A DNA stretch of 64,000 nucleotides from Sanguinoderma infundibulare (GCA_032821775.1 JAVLRN010000008.1:1674001-1738000); one strand, 5' to 3'. Shown: positions 11,065 to 22,829, counted from the stretch's first letter. Numbers and translations are program-made. Notes: generated by a model from the sequence alone, not told the origin.

Positions 11065-11589
11065 AACTGGCAGGACAGGCGGTTCTCGTTATTTATCGCA
11101 AGACACATGCATACACTTGTCGATTATCTATCGCTACACATGGACGGTTTCTTTGACTGCGCTGTAACCTAACACCACACCTGATTTTTACACACTCGCA
11201 ATCGACGGATTGGGATAGAGCACGGACGCTCCTCGTAGGCCTCCAAGATGGAAATCTTGTCCTTTACTTCGGCCGTCTTCATTGTGGACCTCTCACGTCA
11301 CCTTGCGGCAGCCTCATTGATCTTCTTGAGCTGCCAAAGTACAAGAACGACCAGAGGTCGAATCAGTTGTCATCACTCCTGCACGGAAGGTTAAGCCCCA
11401 ATCCACCCAATGACGTGAGAAGGCCACCCACAGCATGGTACTATGACGTGAGTGTCATCATCTTGTGCCCGTTCTGTGGGTGTTCAAAGAAGTGCTTGAC
11501 CTTCTTGGCAACCTACAATCTCAAACTGACCATCAGCAAACTGAGGTACATGCCCATTTGCCACGACAACCATCAGTAATACGAACCTG
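11065..11589. other. No supported gene
   Basis: Short open frames only. On the minus strand around 11215-11330 there is a coding-like patch (MKTAEVKDKISILEAYEERP) that may be a lost exon. About 50 bp at 11560-11610 is shared with 50687-50737, so this is part of the duplicated 5' flank mosaic. Confidence 0.35.
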
Positions 11590-13578
11590 CAGGGAGGAAT
11601 GAGCCCCACTCGTGCGCGGAACATGCAGTGCTCCGGCCTGCACGCTCGACAAGTTCCAGAAGCCGTTGGGATGGCTATTGTAGGGCATTGTGGTTGGCAG
11701 CCACGGGGATCGAAAGGGCATGAAGCGCGGGGTGCTTCCAGCTCGATCGTGCATTCCGATATGACTCGATAGACATGAGAGAAACCGCAGCCAATGGTTG
11801 GCACCAGGGTTCGCAGGGACAGCCTGCGGAAACAGTGGACATCGTGGTGGTGTTGTACCCCTCATGTTTGCGTGCTGTCTGTTGACCACCACGAGGTGGT
11901 CAGTCGTCAAAGCGCTGTCAAAAGATATAACCTTCGAGCATAACGGTTTCTCACGTTATGGAAGCCCAGACGTGTCGCAGCCAATTGTGGTGGGCTATGT
12001 GGCGGCGGAGACAACAAAAGAGCCAGGGACAACTGTAATCCGCTGTCATAGGTGGGCAGCAAAAGGTCAACTTCCAGGGAAAAAGAAGGCGTCCTAACAA
12101 CAGAAAGGTGCAATACAATGCAGCACGGGTACCGGTGCCGAAGACAGCGAACACACCGTGACCGCACCAACACAGCCCTCCGCGGTCTTGAATGGCAGCG
12201 AACATCGAAAATGAGGCTTGACGGCTTCCAAAGTAAACAGGAAGCCAGTTGCTGTGCAGAGCGATGTGCAGGAGGATGACAGGAGAGAGGGAGCCTGACG
12301 CCCAGCCCACTTGCAAGTGCGCAGACATGCCCAGCCCCTCCGCCTCGTGACCCCTCCCTCCCCCGCCCGCGTTCACCCCCCTCCCCCTATTACCTCCCTC
12401 CGGACCTCCGTAGATACATTTTCGGATAGAGCATCATCCTGTAGTATGCTTGTACGTCTGTGTGAAATCCAGTAGAGAAACTGTCAAAAAAAATATGTGT
12501 CCGGCCATGCTCAAACCAAGGGACTCATGTGAGTTTCACCAAGATGATTGTCCGTACCGTTCAGCCATACGACCTGAGTAAGGGCAGTGGAAGCAATTAC
12601 CATATACAGTCAGAGGTCCCAGGGATCCCCAGCACGCCCGCGCTGATACAAGTGACCCACGCTGATGCAAGTGTCCCTTGACTCCCTCTCGTCCGAGGTG
12701 TCGAGGTCATCCATAGCGTTATGGGTCGTCGTTTGTATCTGACCGAAGAAGTCCGTTGGCAATGCTGGCTCCGGCGCCAAGTGGAGATGGATCCTGTCTG
12801 GAATGGTCAAGGAGAGTTGACTCCCAAGCCCCTGACGCGCAGCGAGCGGGCCTGTAGGCGAGGATGAGGTCGATGCAGAAGAAAATGAGCAGTCGACAGA
12901 TGCGTCTTGCGTAGGGCGAATGTCGAGGACGGCGGTCACTTGCATCAGGGCGGGCCCAGCGGGCGCGTGGGGACACTTGCATCAAGGTGGGTGCGAGGGG
13001 GTGACTTGCATCAGGGCGCAGTGACTTGCATCAGCGCGGGCGGTGGAGGGGTCACTGGAACGTCTTACTAAATGTATTATCTCCTCCCCTAGCTTTTAGG
13101 AAGGTTAGATGGCTGAACGGTACCAACAGTCGCCTTGAAGCACACGTGAGTCCCTTGGTTCTAGCATGGCCCATGCATATCTTTTGGATAATTTATTCAT
13201 CCTATTGTACACAGACGTACCAGCATACTATGCGATGGCATGTTGTCTAAAAATTTATTTACAAAGGTCGCGAGAGGTAATAGGGGGGAAGGGGGCAAAC
13301 ACGGGCAGCGGAGGGGGAGGGGTCATGAGGCGGAGGGGCTGGGCGTGTCTGCGCACTTGCAAGTGGGCAGGCTGGGCATGCCTGCCCACTTGCAAGTGGG
13401 GTGGGCGTCTGCGTGCACTTGCAAGCGGGCTTGGTATAATATACCGCCCACTTGCAAGTGGGTGTGTAGACTCTACTAGAGCATGCAGAAGACCAGGTGC
13501 GAGTATTGGCGCAGAGAGTATCCGAATAGGTTCTCACCTTTGGCAGGTGCCAACAGCAGCTGTCATTAAGTCATGAGG
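11590..13578 (+). repeat. Duplicated 5' flank of an MP gene, split by insertions
   Basis: After removing the insertion at 12295-13478, this stretch aligns with 55130-55910, the 5' flank of the MP gene at 55986. Its continuation lies beyond the LTR element, at 34098 onward. Fainter similarity (GGTTGGCAGCCACGG block) is seen with the flanks at 41.7 and 51.77 kb. It was therefore the promoter region of the MP pseudogene at 34.1 kb before element X separated them by 20.5 kb. Confidence 0.8.
12295..13478. mobile_element. Palindrome-rich TIR-type insertion in the MP flank
   Basis: Comparison with the uninterrupted flank at 55.8 kb places the insertion exactly, flanked by a 4-bp GAGC at 12291-12294 and 13479-13482. 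The right end (reverse complement TAGAGTCTACACACCC...) matches the terminal sequence of the element at 5461-6241; the left end lacks it. Inside are repeated CCCACTTGCAAGTGGG palindromes near both ends and several ACTTGCATCAG units at 12640-13040. No transposase frame seen, so it is non-autonomous. Confidence 0.75.
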
Positions 13579-15040
13579 TGTTACGTTTCAATACCTGCAA
13601 ACCTTATACAGGTATCAATACATAGACTTGTATTGGATCTAGCCTTACTTATCGAAGTAAAGCCATGAGTTGTTGTCCGAACAACTCAAGAGACGGGAAT
13701 GTCCAAAGGAGAATCCCCTAGTCTGTAGGCAATGACTTAGATGTCTGATCTACAGTTGTTGACTACTATGGCCTGATAATGATGCAGGCAACTAAAGTAT
13801 CTTCTGAAAGACCTTTTGTATGTGACTTAGGGAGACATGGGGGTGGTCCCCTATTGGTGTGACTTATGAACGAGAAACTAGGCAGTTTCTATAGAGTAGG
13901 GTAAACTCCATTGGATAAACAGGAGACTGAAAACTGGGGGTCGCTACTGGTGCGTCGCCCCTTATATACACATCTGAGTGCTGCGGCTGACTCAGGTTGT
14001 AACTAAGTAAAGTACTACGTATGGTAGGTATAGGCTGCTGCTGTGGACTGTGGAATGACTCAGCATGGCTGCAGGTTGAGTCGTAGTGAGTCATTACTGT
14101 GGACTGAGTAATCATGACTGCAGAATGAGTCAGCATGACTGCAGGACGAGTCATGGTGAGTCGTTGCTGCGGGCTGTGCAGTGAGTCATCGTGACTGCGG
14201 AATGGGTCAGCATGACCATGGATAAGTCATGATGAGTCATCATGGTGGACCGTGCACTGTAGACTGTGCAATATGACTTGTGAGCTGAGCCCTGGTGGGG
14301 TCCGAGTCGGGATGAGTCCTGTTGACGAATCCGGAGTCGTACTGAGAACATTCTAATGTTTGGTGGAATATTCTGGATGTGACTATAGACTGTGGACTGT
14401 CGGAGGAGTCACAGTGAGCCTGAATATTAGATGAGGGATAGACTGTGTAAGACACAGTCTAGAGCGCTTGATACATGTCCTTGCCAGGACACGGTCACGT
14501 GGGCGTGTCTAGTCTGGTCGCAAGTCCATGTATGATAGTTGGAGTAAAGACTGATAGGGAACTGTGCCTAGCACAGTTACTGATGATGGTAGAGGTGGAG
14601 ACTGGCTGTTGATGGCCCAGTCTCTGAGGAGGATGCGAGGGTAGACTGTGTACGACACAGTCTACTGTACTGGTATGGAATAGTCGAGACACGATCTTGT
14701 GAGCATGTCTATAGGTTCAAAGTGGTCTTGATATGTGCGAGGGGATGGTGTCGTCCAAGCATATATCAATGGGTGATAAAAGGAGTGAACTGTTTACGGT
14801 ATGGCCTGAAGTGGGAGGAAATGTATAGGTCCATAGTAGTCCGGGAATACGTAGGAGTTGTGGATAATGAGTGTGTATGTCCATGGATATGGATGGTCGG
14901 TGGAGGAGTGGATGGTACGGGTATAATCCCTATGTGCACATGAGGGATGTGAGGTCCGAGATGATAGCGATAGTGGTGTAAGTCTGTGCGGGGTAAGCAT
15001 AGTAAAGAAAAATGATAACCCCAATGTTAGTGTCGTAACA
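13579..15040 (-). repeat. LTR of element X (3' LTR)
   Basis: Uninterrupted LTR of 1462 bp. By eye it differs from the other copy (21385-21880 plus 33128-34097) at about 11 positions, all transitions. It contains three short hairpins built on ACTGTG...CACAGT (around 14438, 14558 and 14645) as well as the promoter elements listed separately. Confidence 0.9.
13961..14239 (-). promoter_or_regulatory. TATA box with six upstream TGASTCA sites in the LTR
   Basis: On the minus strand TATATAAG lies at 13968-13961. Upstream of it (higher coordinates) are six exact TGA(G/C)TCA heptamers at 13988, 14056, 14087, 14126, 14182 and 14233, plus near matches such as CGAGTCA. TGASTCA is the consensus for Gcn4/AP-1-type bZIP factors. 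Spacing of 20-270 bp upstream of a TATA box is promoter-like. Factor identity is inferred. Confidence 0.65.
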
Positions 15041-15059
15041 TTAGCTCCCCTCTCCGTTA
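15041..15059 (-). other. Polypurine tract of element X
   Basis: On the minus strand AACGGAGAGGGGAGCTAA abuts the LTR start, as expected for the plus-strand primer of reverse transcription. A similar stretch recurs inside at about 17216-17246, including the AAGGTCGTCCCGACCTT palindrome also found at 15058. Confidence 0.6.
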
Positions 15060-15113
15060 AGGTCGTCCCGACCTTTCTGCTTCTAGAAACTCTCAGGCAA
15101 CGTCCGTGGGGTT

Positions 15114-16004
15114 TCATATACGGTCCTGGAAGGCTCGGTCTAAAAGTTCATTGGCGGGGGATAGGTGTATAGTACTGTAGTCCGAAAGGTGGTCTTCATC
15201 GCTAAGGTGGGATGGGGAGTCCCACTCGTCGAGGTACGACACACTGCGACTGCTGCTCGATGATGCAGCTTGGTCCTCATCCTGCATGGACGGAGGAATG
15301 TTCTCCTTGTTCGAGTCGTCAACTGGAACATCGTCCCATGGCGTCCAGTCAAGCTGGTCCCAGGGTGTAGGTGGATCCCTGCTGTAAACGTGCTGGGTGC
15401 GGGTAGGGAGGAGGTCAGATAGCGCGTGTGCCATCTGTGCAGTTGCGAGGTGCTCCATGAGCCGTTCTGTGGTGTGTGTTACTTGATAGTGAGCTTTGTC
15501 AGCGAGTCGTCGTGCTCGCTTCTTCTCTGAGGCTGGGGCTCCCGCCTTGCCAATGTGTGAGGCAAGTTCGGTATAGAGAGGAGCGAGCTTGGTTAGAGCT
15601 CGGTAGGCATCGACGAGGGGTTCTGCATGGTCAACTTCGGCGATGCGGATACAGACTTGGTCGTGGAGGTCTGGATGTGTGATGACCCATCCGACTCTGT
15701 CGGGGAGGGTCCCTTCGGTCGTGTGGGTGACCAATCGTGGGAGGTGGTCATAGTTGATGACCGGGCGATCGAGGATGAACTGGGGCGGTGTGGGGACCGC
15801 TGGTTCCTGCTGTCCATGCGCTGCGCGGAGGCGTTGGCTGCTCCTGGTGGCAGGTCCACAGGAGTTGTGGTGGGAGTTGGTCCTCTGGTTTGGGGTGCGA
15901 GGCATGGCGATGGGAAGTGGAAGGTGTAGTGAGGGTAAGGATGAAGTGCGCTTGGTGGTTCGAGTTGTGAGTGCAGTGGATGAGGGAGTGTGTTCTGTCC
16001 CCAT
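15114..16004 (-). CDS. Element X ORF, 296-residue protein of unknown function
   Basis: The longest frame in X, on its sense strand and next to its 3' LTR. The N-terminal third is Ser/Thr/Pro-rich. The middle (about residues 85-205) looks helical and well folded (WVITHPDLHDQVCIRIAEVDHAEPLVDAYRALTKLAPLYTELASHIGK ... RLMEHLATAQMAHALSDLLP, given here in parts). The end is acidic with Ser runs. No zinc knuckle, protease or RT motif. It may be a Gag-like or accessory protein, or a captured host gene; I do not recognise it. Confidence 0.5.
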   Translation of the reverse strand: MGTEHTPSSTALTTRTTKRTSSLPSLHLPLPIAMPRTPNQRTNSHHNSCGPATRSSQRLRAAHGQQEPAVPTPPQFILDRPVINYDHLPRLVTHTTEGTLPDRVGWVITHPDLHDQVCIRIAEVDHAEPLVDAYRALTKLAPLYTELASHIGKAGAPASEKKRARRLADKAHYQVTHTTERLMEHLATAQMAHALSDLLPTRTQHVYSRDPPTPWDQLDWTPWDDVPVDDSNKENIPPSMQDEDQAASSSSSRSVSYLDEWDSPSHLSDEDHLSDYSTIHLSPANELLDRAFQDRI

Positions 16005-16456
16005 TGTACTTATACTCCTGGTCTGCTTGAGATGGTATCTCTTTTGCTGAACTGCACTAGTCCTGTTTAATCAAAAAAGAGGGGAAAGGCTATGGCAAGC
16101 CTATCCTCTGGCCTCAATTGGTCGAAACAAGGGGAAAGGCTATGGCAAGCATATCCCTGGTCCTTTTGAGGTGGTGTTCTTTCTCATAGTCAAAGAGAAT
16201 TTTTGGAGCCTTCTCGAATGACTTCTCTTCTCGTGTTCTTTTCCCTACGATTGGTTGCAAATCATGGTGCTCTCGTGTTCCTCTTTTCTTTTCTCTGGTG
16301 GTTGTCTATAGATATTCTAATCTATTCTTGTTTTGCTGTTTTTTGTCTGTTTTCAGAGGTTCTGTATGAAAGACAGAAGCGAATCTGTTTCCATGACTTT
16401 GGGACGTCCAGTTTGAATGCGACTGGATTGATGACTTCTGAAACTGTCCATGTCGT

Positions 16457-16774
16457 TTAGAGACAGTCGTTGGTGTGGGTAAGGAAGCCTTGTTGCTTCG
16501 AGAAGTACGCTGCATTGTTCTCTGAGTTGGAGTCGAGGTCTAGATCCATGGACTGGTCTACACCCATGCTACTCTGTGATTGAGTAATCACTGTGATAGC
16601 TGGATCTGAATGAGCGGTGGAGGCGACAGGCCATTGGTCCCTTTCTCTAAGGTGATCTTGGGCTGTCGAGGTGTCTTTTTTGCTGTTTGAAGACTCCGCA
16701 CTTTCATTCCTCTGACTGTGGTCCATGACTAATCCTTCGTTTCGGTGGTGTTGCGATGATGTCTTCTTGTTCAC
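16457..16774 (-). CDS. Element X small ORF, weak support
   Basis: A 105-residue Ser/Asn/Asp-rich frame (SAESSNSKKDTSTAQD, MDLDLDSNSENN) on the X sense strand. Low complexity and no domain; it could be chance. Confidence 0.25.
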   Translation of the reverse strand: MNKKTSSQHHRNEGLVMDHSQRNESAESSNSKKDTSTAQDHLRERDQWPVASTAHSDPAITVITQSQSSMGVDQSMDLDLDSNSENNAAYFSKQQGFLTHTNDCL

Positions 16775-17324
16775 ATGCCTCGGTGTCTGTGGTGTGTTCT
16801 TGAAGTTTCTTTCTATTGTTTTTTTATGAATGATTCTTTTCCTTATCTTATCTGAATGATGTCTTTTGTCCTTATCGTTCTCTTTATCATCGCATCACGT
16901 GTTATGGCTGCCGGATCTGGGTCCATGGTGATAGTGATAGACTGTTTTTGGCACAGTTCTTTTTAAGCGACGTTGTTTCGTTTTATAGGCTGTCAATATT
17001 CGTGTGATCGTTGTTTCCTTTCTTGCCTTATCATGAGTTATGGTGGCTGATCGAGGTCCATAATGGTCATGATGGGGATGAACCTGTGTACAATGTGGTT
17101 TATGCGACGGTCGATGTTTGAGTCCTTTTGTGAAACTTGGTATAGTAAAAAGTGAAAAATGAAATCCTGCGCTAGCGTTGCACTAGCGTGTCGTATATGT
17201 TGGTATACTACTACTATCTCCCCCTTCTCTTAAGGTCGTCCCGACCTTATTGCTTGCTCGTTGTGGGGAGGATGAACGCCCTTTGGGGCCACCAACATGC
17301 GCCCTGATCGGTACAGTTCGCATG

Positions 17325-17921
17325 TCAGTTAGAAATCGTGGTCTTTCTGACCTTGCGCGGCTTGTCGGCTTTCTTCCCGTGCTTGCGCTTGCGTGACTTG
17401 CGCAGAAGGCGTTCGGGGATGTCGATGCGCCTGGGGTCTTGACTTTGTTCTGCGAGACGTCACAGCTGGCAACGTTTGCAGTCGCATCCGTCGTCCTTGA
17501 TCCATTCGCTGTATAGGTCCTTGAGGGTGACGTACTGTGGATCTGTCATGAAGTGGAAATAGGTGAGGGGATACTCATCCTGTATGCGCTGCATCACCTC
17601 CATGACGACGTGGGCAGGCTCGTGGTTCCAGATTTGGGTGAAGGCCTGGCTGTTGTGGAATGGGTTGGCGCTAAAGTGGAACCACCTGCCTGCGTGGCAG
17701 TTGCAACTGTTGATCGTGAGGAGGTGTGGTGGCGGCAGGATGATGAGTTGTGTCGTGCCGCTGGCCATTGCTTCGAAAAGCGCCAGCGGGATGATGTTCT
17801 GGGCAGCCATTGCTGAGACGGTGTGGGTGTGGGTGGTACGAGTGGTGGTGGAGTGCGATTGGTAAGGAATACTGTTCTGGTCTTGTTCCCTTTTGTCTTC
17901 TAAATCTCCGGGGTCCCGCAT
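17325..17921 (-). pseudogene. Element X ORF with in-frame TGA
   Basis: A frame of 153 residues ends at a TGA at 17460, but the same frame continues for about 45 more strongly basic residues (ERLLRKSRKRKHGKK) to a stop at 17325. A likely start is the ATG at 17810 (MAAQNIIPLALFEAMASG). The C-terminus before the TGA is Cys-rich (DGCDCKRCQL). If the TGA was CGA, the intact protein would be about 160 residues with a nuclear-localisation-like tail. Family unknown. Confidence 0.4.
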
Positions 17922-20580
17922 CTGGTCTCAGAATAGCTTTTTCCTTACTGGTAATGCTCTTGTTCCAGTATTGGATCATGTGTCCTTCGCACATGAGGGT
18001 CTTTTGATCGGAGACTATTTTGTGTGAAATTGTCACACATCTTCTGTGCCTGATGTGTTCGACTGATAGTTCTCGATCTTCGGTCTTGTCGGTGTGTTCA
18101 GCTTCTATAAGAATCTTCGATAGGAATGTTCATGGTTGTCAGAGACCGTTGGGTCTCTTCTGTCTGAGAACTGCCCCATGACGCATATTCGAATGTGTCG
18201 CATTCTGTCTAGAATGCTTCCATTGGGCTGGCAGTTTCTATGGTAAATTCCTTTATGAACTTCCTTTTCAAGCCATGTGAACGTTGTGTCTTTCTCCGGT
18301 GTTCGTCGGAATGTATTTGTCATTGAGCTTCGTGAGGTCATATGATCTTCTGAAGACCTTGTGCTTCTGACGCCTAAAATGGCAGGTCTACTGAACGCTT
18401 GTTGGCACTTGCCATCTTCGGATAGCCTAATGTTATGAAGGCTTATGGCATGTTTCACTAGTCAACTAACTGTTCTGAGGTGTTCGACTTTGGTGTTACC
18501 TATTCGAGTTCAAGTTCCTCTATCCCTGGGCGACCAATAGTTGTTGTAGAACTTGACTTGTTTGAATACTTCACCTTTTTTCACTGTGAATTGGTGGTTT
18601 CCACAGTTCCATCGCTTCAGCAAAAATGACGGCCCTATACTGGTCGCAAACTACCATTCTTCTGATCGCAAAAGAAGTGGTAATTGCTAAAGGTAATGTC
18701 GACTCAAGCTCCTCTCTCCACTAAGATCGTTGTGTCCTTAATCTTGTTTGTGGTTGAGGAATGTATTTGACTGTTGATTATCACCCCTTCTCCAGATTTT
18801 CTTCATCCTCAGTGCTTACTTTGCTTGCACTGGTTTCCTCCTTTCTCCGTGATCTGTACTCGATGCTTGGCTAGAGTGTTAGATCCTTCACCTCAGAGTT
18901 TTCCTTTCTTGGGTGGTATTTTGCTTTCAGTTCTTGTGATACTGTTGGTATGTCGACAGATTCATGTGGCTCCTTATCAAAGCATGTTCCTTGTCTTAGA
19001 GACACGTTTGAGTCCGGTTCAAGCCATCCATTAGTGTATTCAAACAGCTAATGGATCCTGGTTGGTCTGCTTCGAATTTTACGTAGCCTTCTGAGCTTCA
19101 TACACTTATCGAAGTTAATATGAAATACAAGGATACACGTTGCATCCTGGGTTGTAGTCGGTTTGTCTTGTCTACCTAAGTGTCCTTCGAGACATCGGCT
19201 GATGGATAGGACTATAGATGCAAACTGGACTCTGGTGTGTTCGCTGTCTGAGTTTCTGCGACATGCCTTGAGTATTGATGGGTATCTTCGACCCCTTGGG
19301 TTCCGAAGTCAGTTTTCTCAACCAGTTGGTGTTCACCAGCTAGTTTAGCTTTCCATAGTGGTCCTCTTGTTGACTGGTTGTTTGTATGCCAACTGTTCTT
19401 TACTACGGAGTGTTGGGTATACTGTCGACCATGTGACTGGTCTGTCTCTTCGACTCGTTTGACCTATCAAACTCCATGGACTTGTCGAAGTGTTGATGAA
19501 GTCTAGGTATTATTGAGTCACGGTTGTTGCTGCTGTTTTTCTTCCTGGTGATCCTCCTCCTCCTGATGGTCCACTTGTGGGTTCTCCACTGAAGAGGGTT
19601 TCACCTGGGTATGTTCTGAGAAAGGTTGGATAACCTCCTCCTCCCTGATAGGTTCCAGAAAACCTCATTTGTGGAAATGTTGTACCATATGCTGTACTGA
19701 CTGGCTCAAAAGGTTCTGTTGGCCGATTGATTGCAAATGACAGCTGTGCTCTCCATACAATGTCTTGGTCAGTATTTTATTCAGTTTCAACATTTCCTTC
19801 TGTGAATATTCTCTGGATGTGTTTCAGGGTCTTGTGTGTGTGTTGCAGACATTGCGGGTCTCTTTTCCTTTACCACTAATTGTAGTGGATAAAGGTCTGA
19901 TATCCTGTTGATTCATCCACTGGTTTGTGTCCTTCAATGCCTGTTTGGGGCATTGGTATGCTTTTGGGTTCGTCCGAATACATGTTGGTGTTTTCGGTTG
20001 GTCTACCTTCCTAACTCATCCAACCTACTGAACTTTATGGACCTATCGAGGTGCTGAAATCCAATATTGGATTGTAGACTGAGTTCTTCAATGCATCTCT
20101 CAGCATTGGTACGTTCAGGTTCGGTTCGGTTCGTTTGCTAGTATGCTTGAAAACTAGCGAAGCTTGACTGCGTTTCATGACTTTGTGCTCCAAGTCACAA
20201 ACTAGGTCTGGGGTGTGCATCGGTGTCTTGCTTGTGACCTCACAATAACTTGGTACTGTATTGCTTGAGGTACTCGATGCTTTTGGAATGATAGATCTGT
20301 TCTGTAGGACTTGAATGATCTATGGTTCCTTTCCAGGTCCTTCAGCGATGATTGATTGTTGATAGGGAATCCTTCTGCTTTCCTGGGGTCGCACTCCTAA
20401 AAGTACTTGGTACGTGTAGTGCCTAATGATGTAGTGAAGGTTCAATGGGCCAAGTCGTGACTTCGACTACTTCACGAGGATAGTGAAGTTTTCGATAACT
20501 CCGATAGACTTTGATTCCTCTAGGTCTACCAGAATGTCTAGCATTCGAGCTCGACAGAGATTTCATCGCGGGTAGGGACT
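17922..20580. other. Interior of element X without clear ORFs
   Basis: AT-richer than the surroundings, only short frames, many short inverted repeats built on CTTCGA/TCGAAG. Probably non-coding interior of the non-autonomous element. Confidence 0.5.
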
Positions 20581-20589
20581 ATAGTTCCC

Positions 20590-21330
20590 TAGGACTTCGT
20601 GTTGAGTGGATACTTCCTCCTTAACTTGTACCGGTATCTCTTCGCTTGTCGAAGCTAGAGACTTGCGGGGTATAGGCTCCTTCTAGACTTATCATTGTGG
20701 GCTAGAATGGACTACGTAGTACTGTAGGAACTCTCTTGTCTAAAACTTCTCTTAGTTCCTGTTAAGGGATCTGTCTCAGGGTATAGGTTCCTCTAAGCTT
20801 TCATTGAAAGCTAGGGCTGCTACCTATTGTCGATGCGTGTTGTGATGTACTAATCGACCTAATGTTGGTGTGCTCTTCTCCGAGTGGTGTCGGAGGTCTT
20901 CGTGGTATAGGACTTTAGACTTTATCTGAGCGAATAACCTATTGCTTGGGGTATATGTTGCTTTCTAAACCTTGTTGAAGGCTAGACAGAGCAACCTGTC
21001 GTTCGGGGTATAGGATGCTTATCGACTGTGTTGATGCTTGACTTAGCGATCCTATTAGTCCGGTTATAGATTGTTTCTGAACCTTGTCGTAGGTCAGACC
21101 TAACAATCTATCATCCTGGATATAGATGACTTCTCGACCTCGTGTCGACGCTTGACTAAGTGGTCTATCATCCAGGGGGATAGATTACTTCTGGACCTTG
21201 TCGAAGGCCAGACCGGTAACCTATCGCTCATAGTATGGACTACTTTCTGCACCTTGACGAAGGTCAGACCAAGCAATCCATAGTACATCCTATAGTACAG
21301 ATTGCTTCTCGACTAAGCAACCTATACTTA
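20590..21330. repeat. Degenerate ~55-60 bp tandem repeat with hairpin units
   Basis: Roughly ten diverged units, each starting like GGGTATAGRTTGCTTCT and containing a short inverted repeat such as GACCTTGTCGAAGGTC, then a partly complementary YCTATC ending. Clear units begin near 20634, 20776, 20957, 21016, 21063, 21118, 21177 and 21232. They lie just inside the 5' LTR of X. Confidence 0.7.
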
Positions 21331-21384
21331 AGGGATTGGGTTCTCTGCACTTTGAAAAGTGGAGCATAGAAGTTTTCAGTCTAA

Positions 21385-21880
21385 TGTTACATCTCAATAC
21401 CTGCAAACCTTATGCAGGTATCAATACATAGACTTGTATTGGATCTAGCCTTACTTATCGAAGTAAAGCCATGAGTTGTTGTCCGAACAACTCAAGAGAC
21501 GGGAATGTCCAAAGGAGAATCCCCTAGTCTGTAGGCAATGACTTAGATGTCTGATCTACAGTTGTTGACTACTATGGCCTGATAATGATGCAGGCAACTA
21601 AAGTATCTTCTGAAAGACCTTTTGTACGCGACTTAGGGAGACATGGGGGTGGTCCCCTATTGGTGTGACTTATGAACGAGAAACTAGGCAGTTTCTATAG
21701 AGTAGGGTAAACTCCATTGGATAAACAGGAGACTGAAAACTGGGGGTCGCTACTGGTGCGTCGCCCCTTATATACACATCTGAGTGCTGCGGCTGACTCA
21801 GGTTGTAACTAAGTAAAGTACTACGTATGGTAGGTATAGGCTGCTGCTGTGGACTGTGGAATGACTCAGCATGGCTGCGG
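21385..21880 (-). repeat. LTR of element X (5' LTR), segment left of Y
   Basis: Matches 13579-14078. It contains the TATA box (21767-21776) and the two TGASTCA sites nearest to it. The match stops at the Y insertion. Confidence 0.9.
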
Positions 21881-22829
21881 TGATACACTACCCCAGGGCC
21901 TGTGGACAGCCGGGACGACCGAGGGCTGAGGGAGGCGAGGTCAGAGTGACGTCGCCAGTGTGGAGGGCGAGTACGGTCTCGAGTTCCCTTTGGTCGCGAT
22001 CACAACAAGTGCTGGGGAGAGGGGAGAAAAGTCGAATGAAGCTGGAGGACGAAAGTCGTGGTATAAGTCGCGCGATGAGTCACTGTCGCAAGGTTGCAGT
22101 CGGGGGTCGCTGTCGCTGTCGCAAGTCGCAATCGCAGTCACCAGCTATACCCAGAGGAGGACGATGTCGAGTTGCGGTCGCTCGCCGGAGAAATGAGAGG
22201 TGAAAGGTGAGGGGGATCCAAGATTGTGTGCCCAAACAGCCGTCGACTGGGTTAAGTACATCGAGCCTGTAACTACACGCGACAACTATAGTCTAGCCTG
22301 CCTCGCGGCGATGAGCGCCCGCGACAACCCATGTCGGAAACCCATCGGAACATCAGCGACCGTTACAAGGCCGCGACCGGTCGTGTGACTTGGGGTCGGC
22401 TCGCCTTGTCGTCGCATGGTCGCGTGATGTCGCTGGTCATCGGTGATCGCAGTCGGAGGTCGTGACCGATACCTGTCACCAAGACCAACTAGTGAGAGAC
22501 GACTCGCAGACCGTCGCGCGACGCGACTGTAAAGATGCTGAACGACTTAACTTGTGGCCCGCTGCTACGCTGCCATGCGCGAGGTGCAGACGGGCGGGCC
22601 GGGTCGCTGTGGTCGCCAGTTCGGGCCGATCGGGAGCTTTGCACCGGCGATGGAGATCGCCGACGTTCTAGGCCTTTGCCTCGTGCCAAAGGGTCGGTGC
22701 ATCACGTGACCGCCGATGCCGTCGGCGACTCGGGAACTCCCGCGACATCACGTGGCGCGAAGTCGTGGTCGCTGTCTGAAAGGGGTAGTCGTGCCGACTT
22801 CTGCGAACGGAAGCGTCGGGTGTGCATCA
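21881..22829 (-). repeat. 3' LTR of Y
   Basis: 949 bp, aligning end to end with 32179-33127 with about 45 differences, essentially all transitions and nearly all at CG versus TG/CA. Rich in GTCGC words. Confidence 0.9.

Noticed and set aside
12300..13480. Telomere- or protelomere-like palindromes (CACTTGCAAGTG)
   Set aside because: They are internal, lie within insertions with defined target sites and match a second transposon copy, so subterminal transposon repeats explain them.
20590..21330. CRISPR-like array
   Set aside because: The units are diverged along their whole length with no constant repeat and unique spacers, and the genome is eukaryotic.
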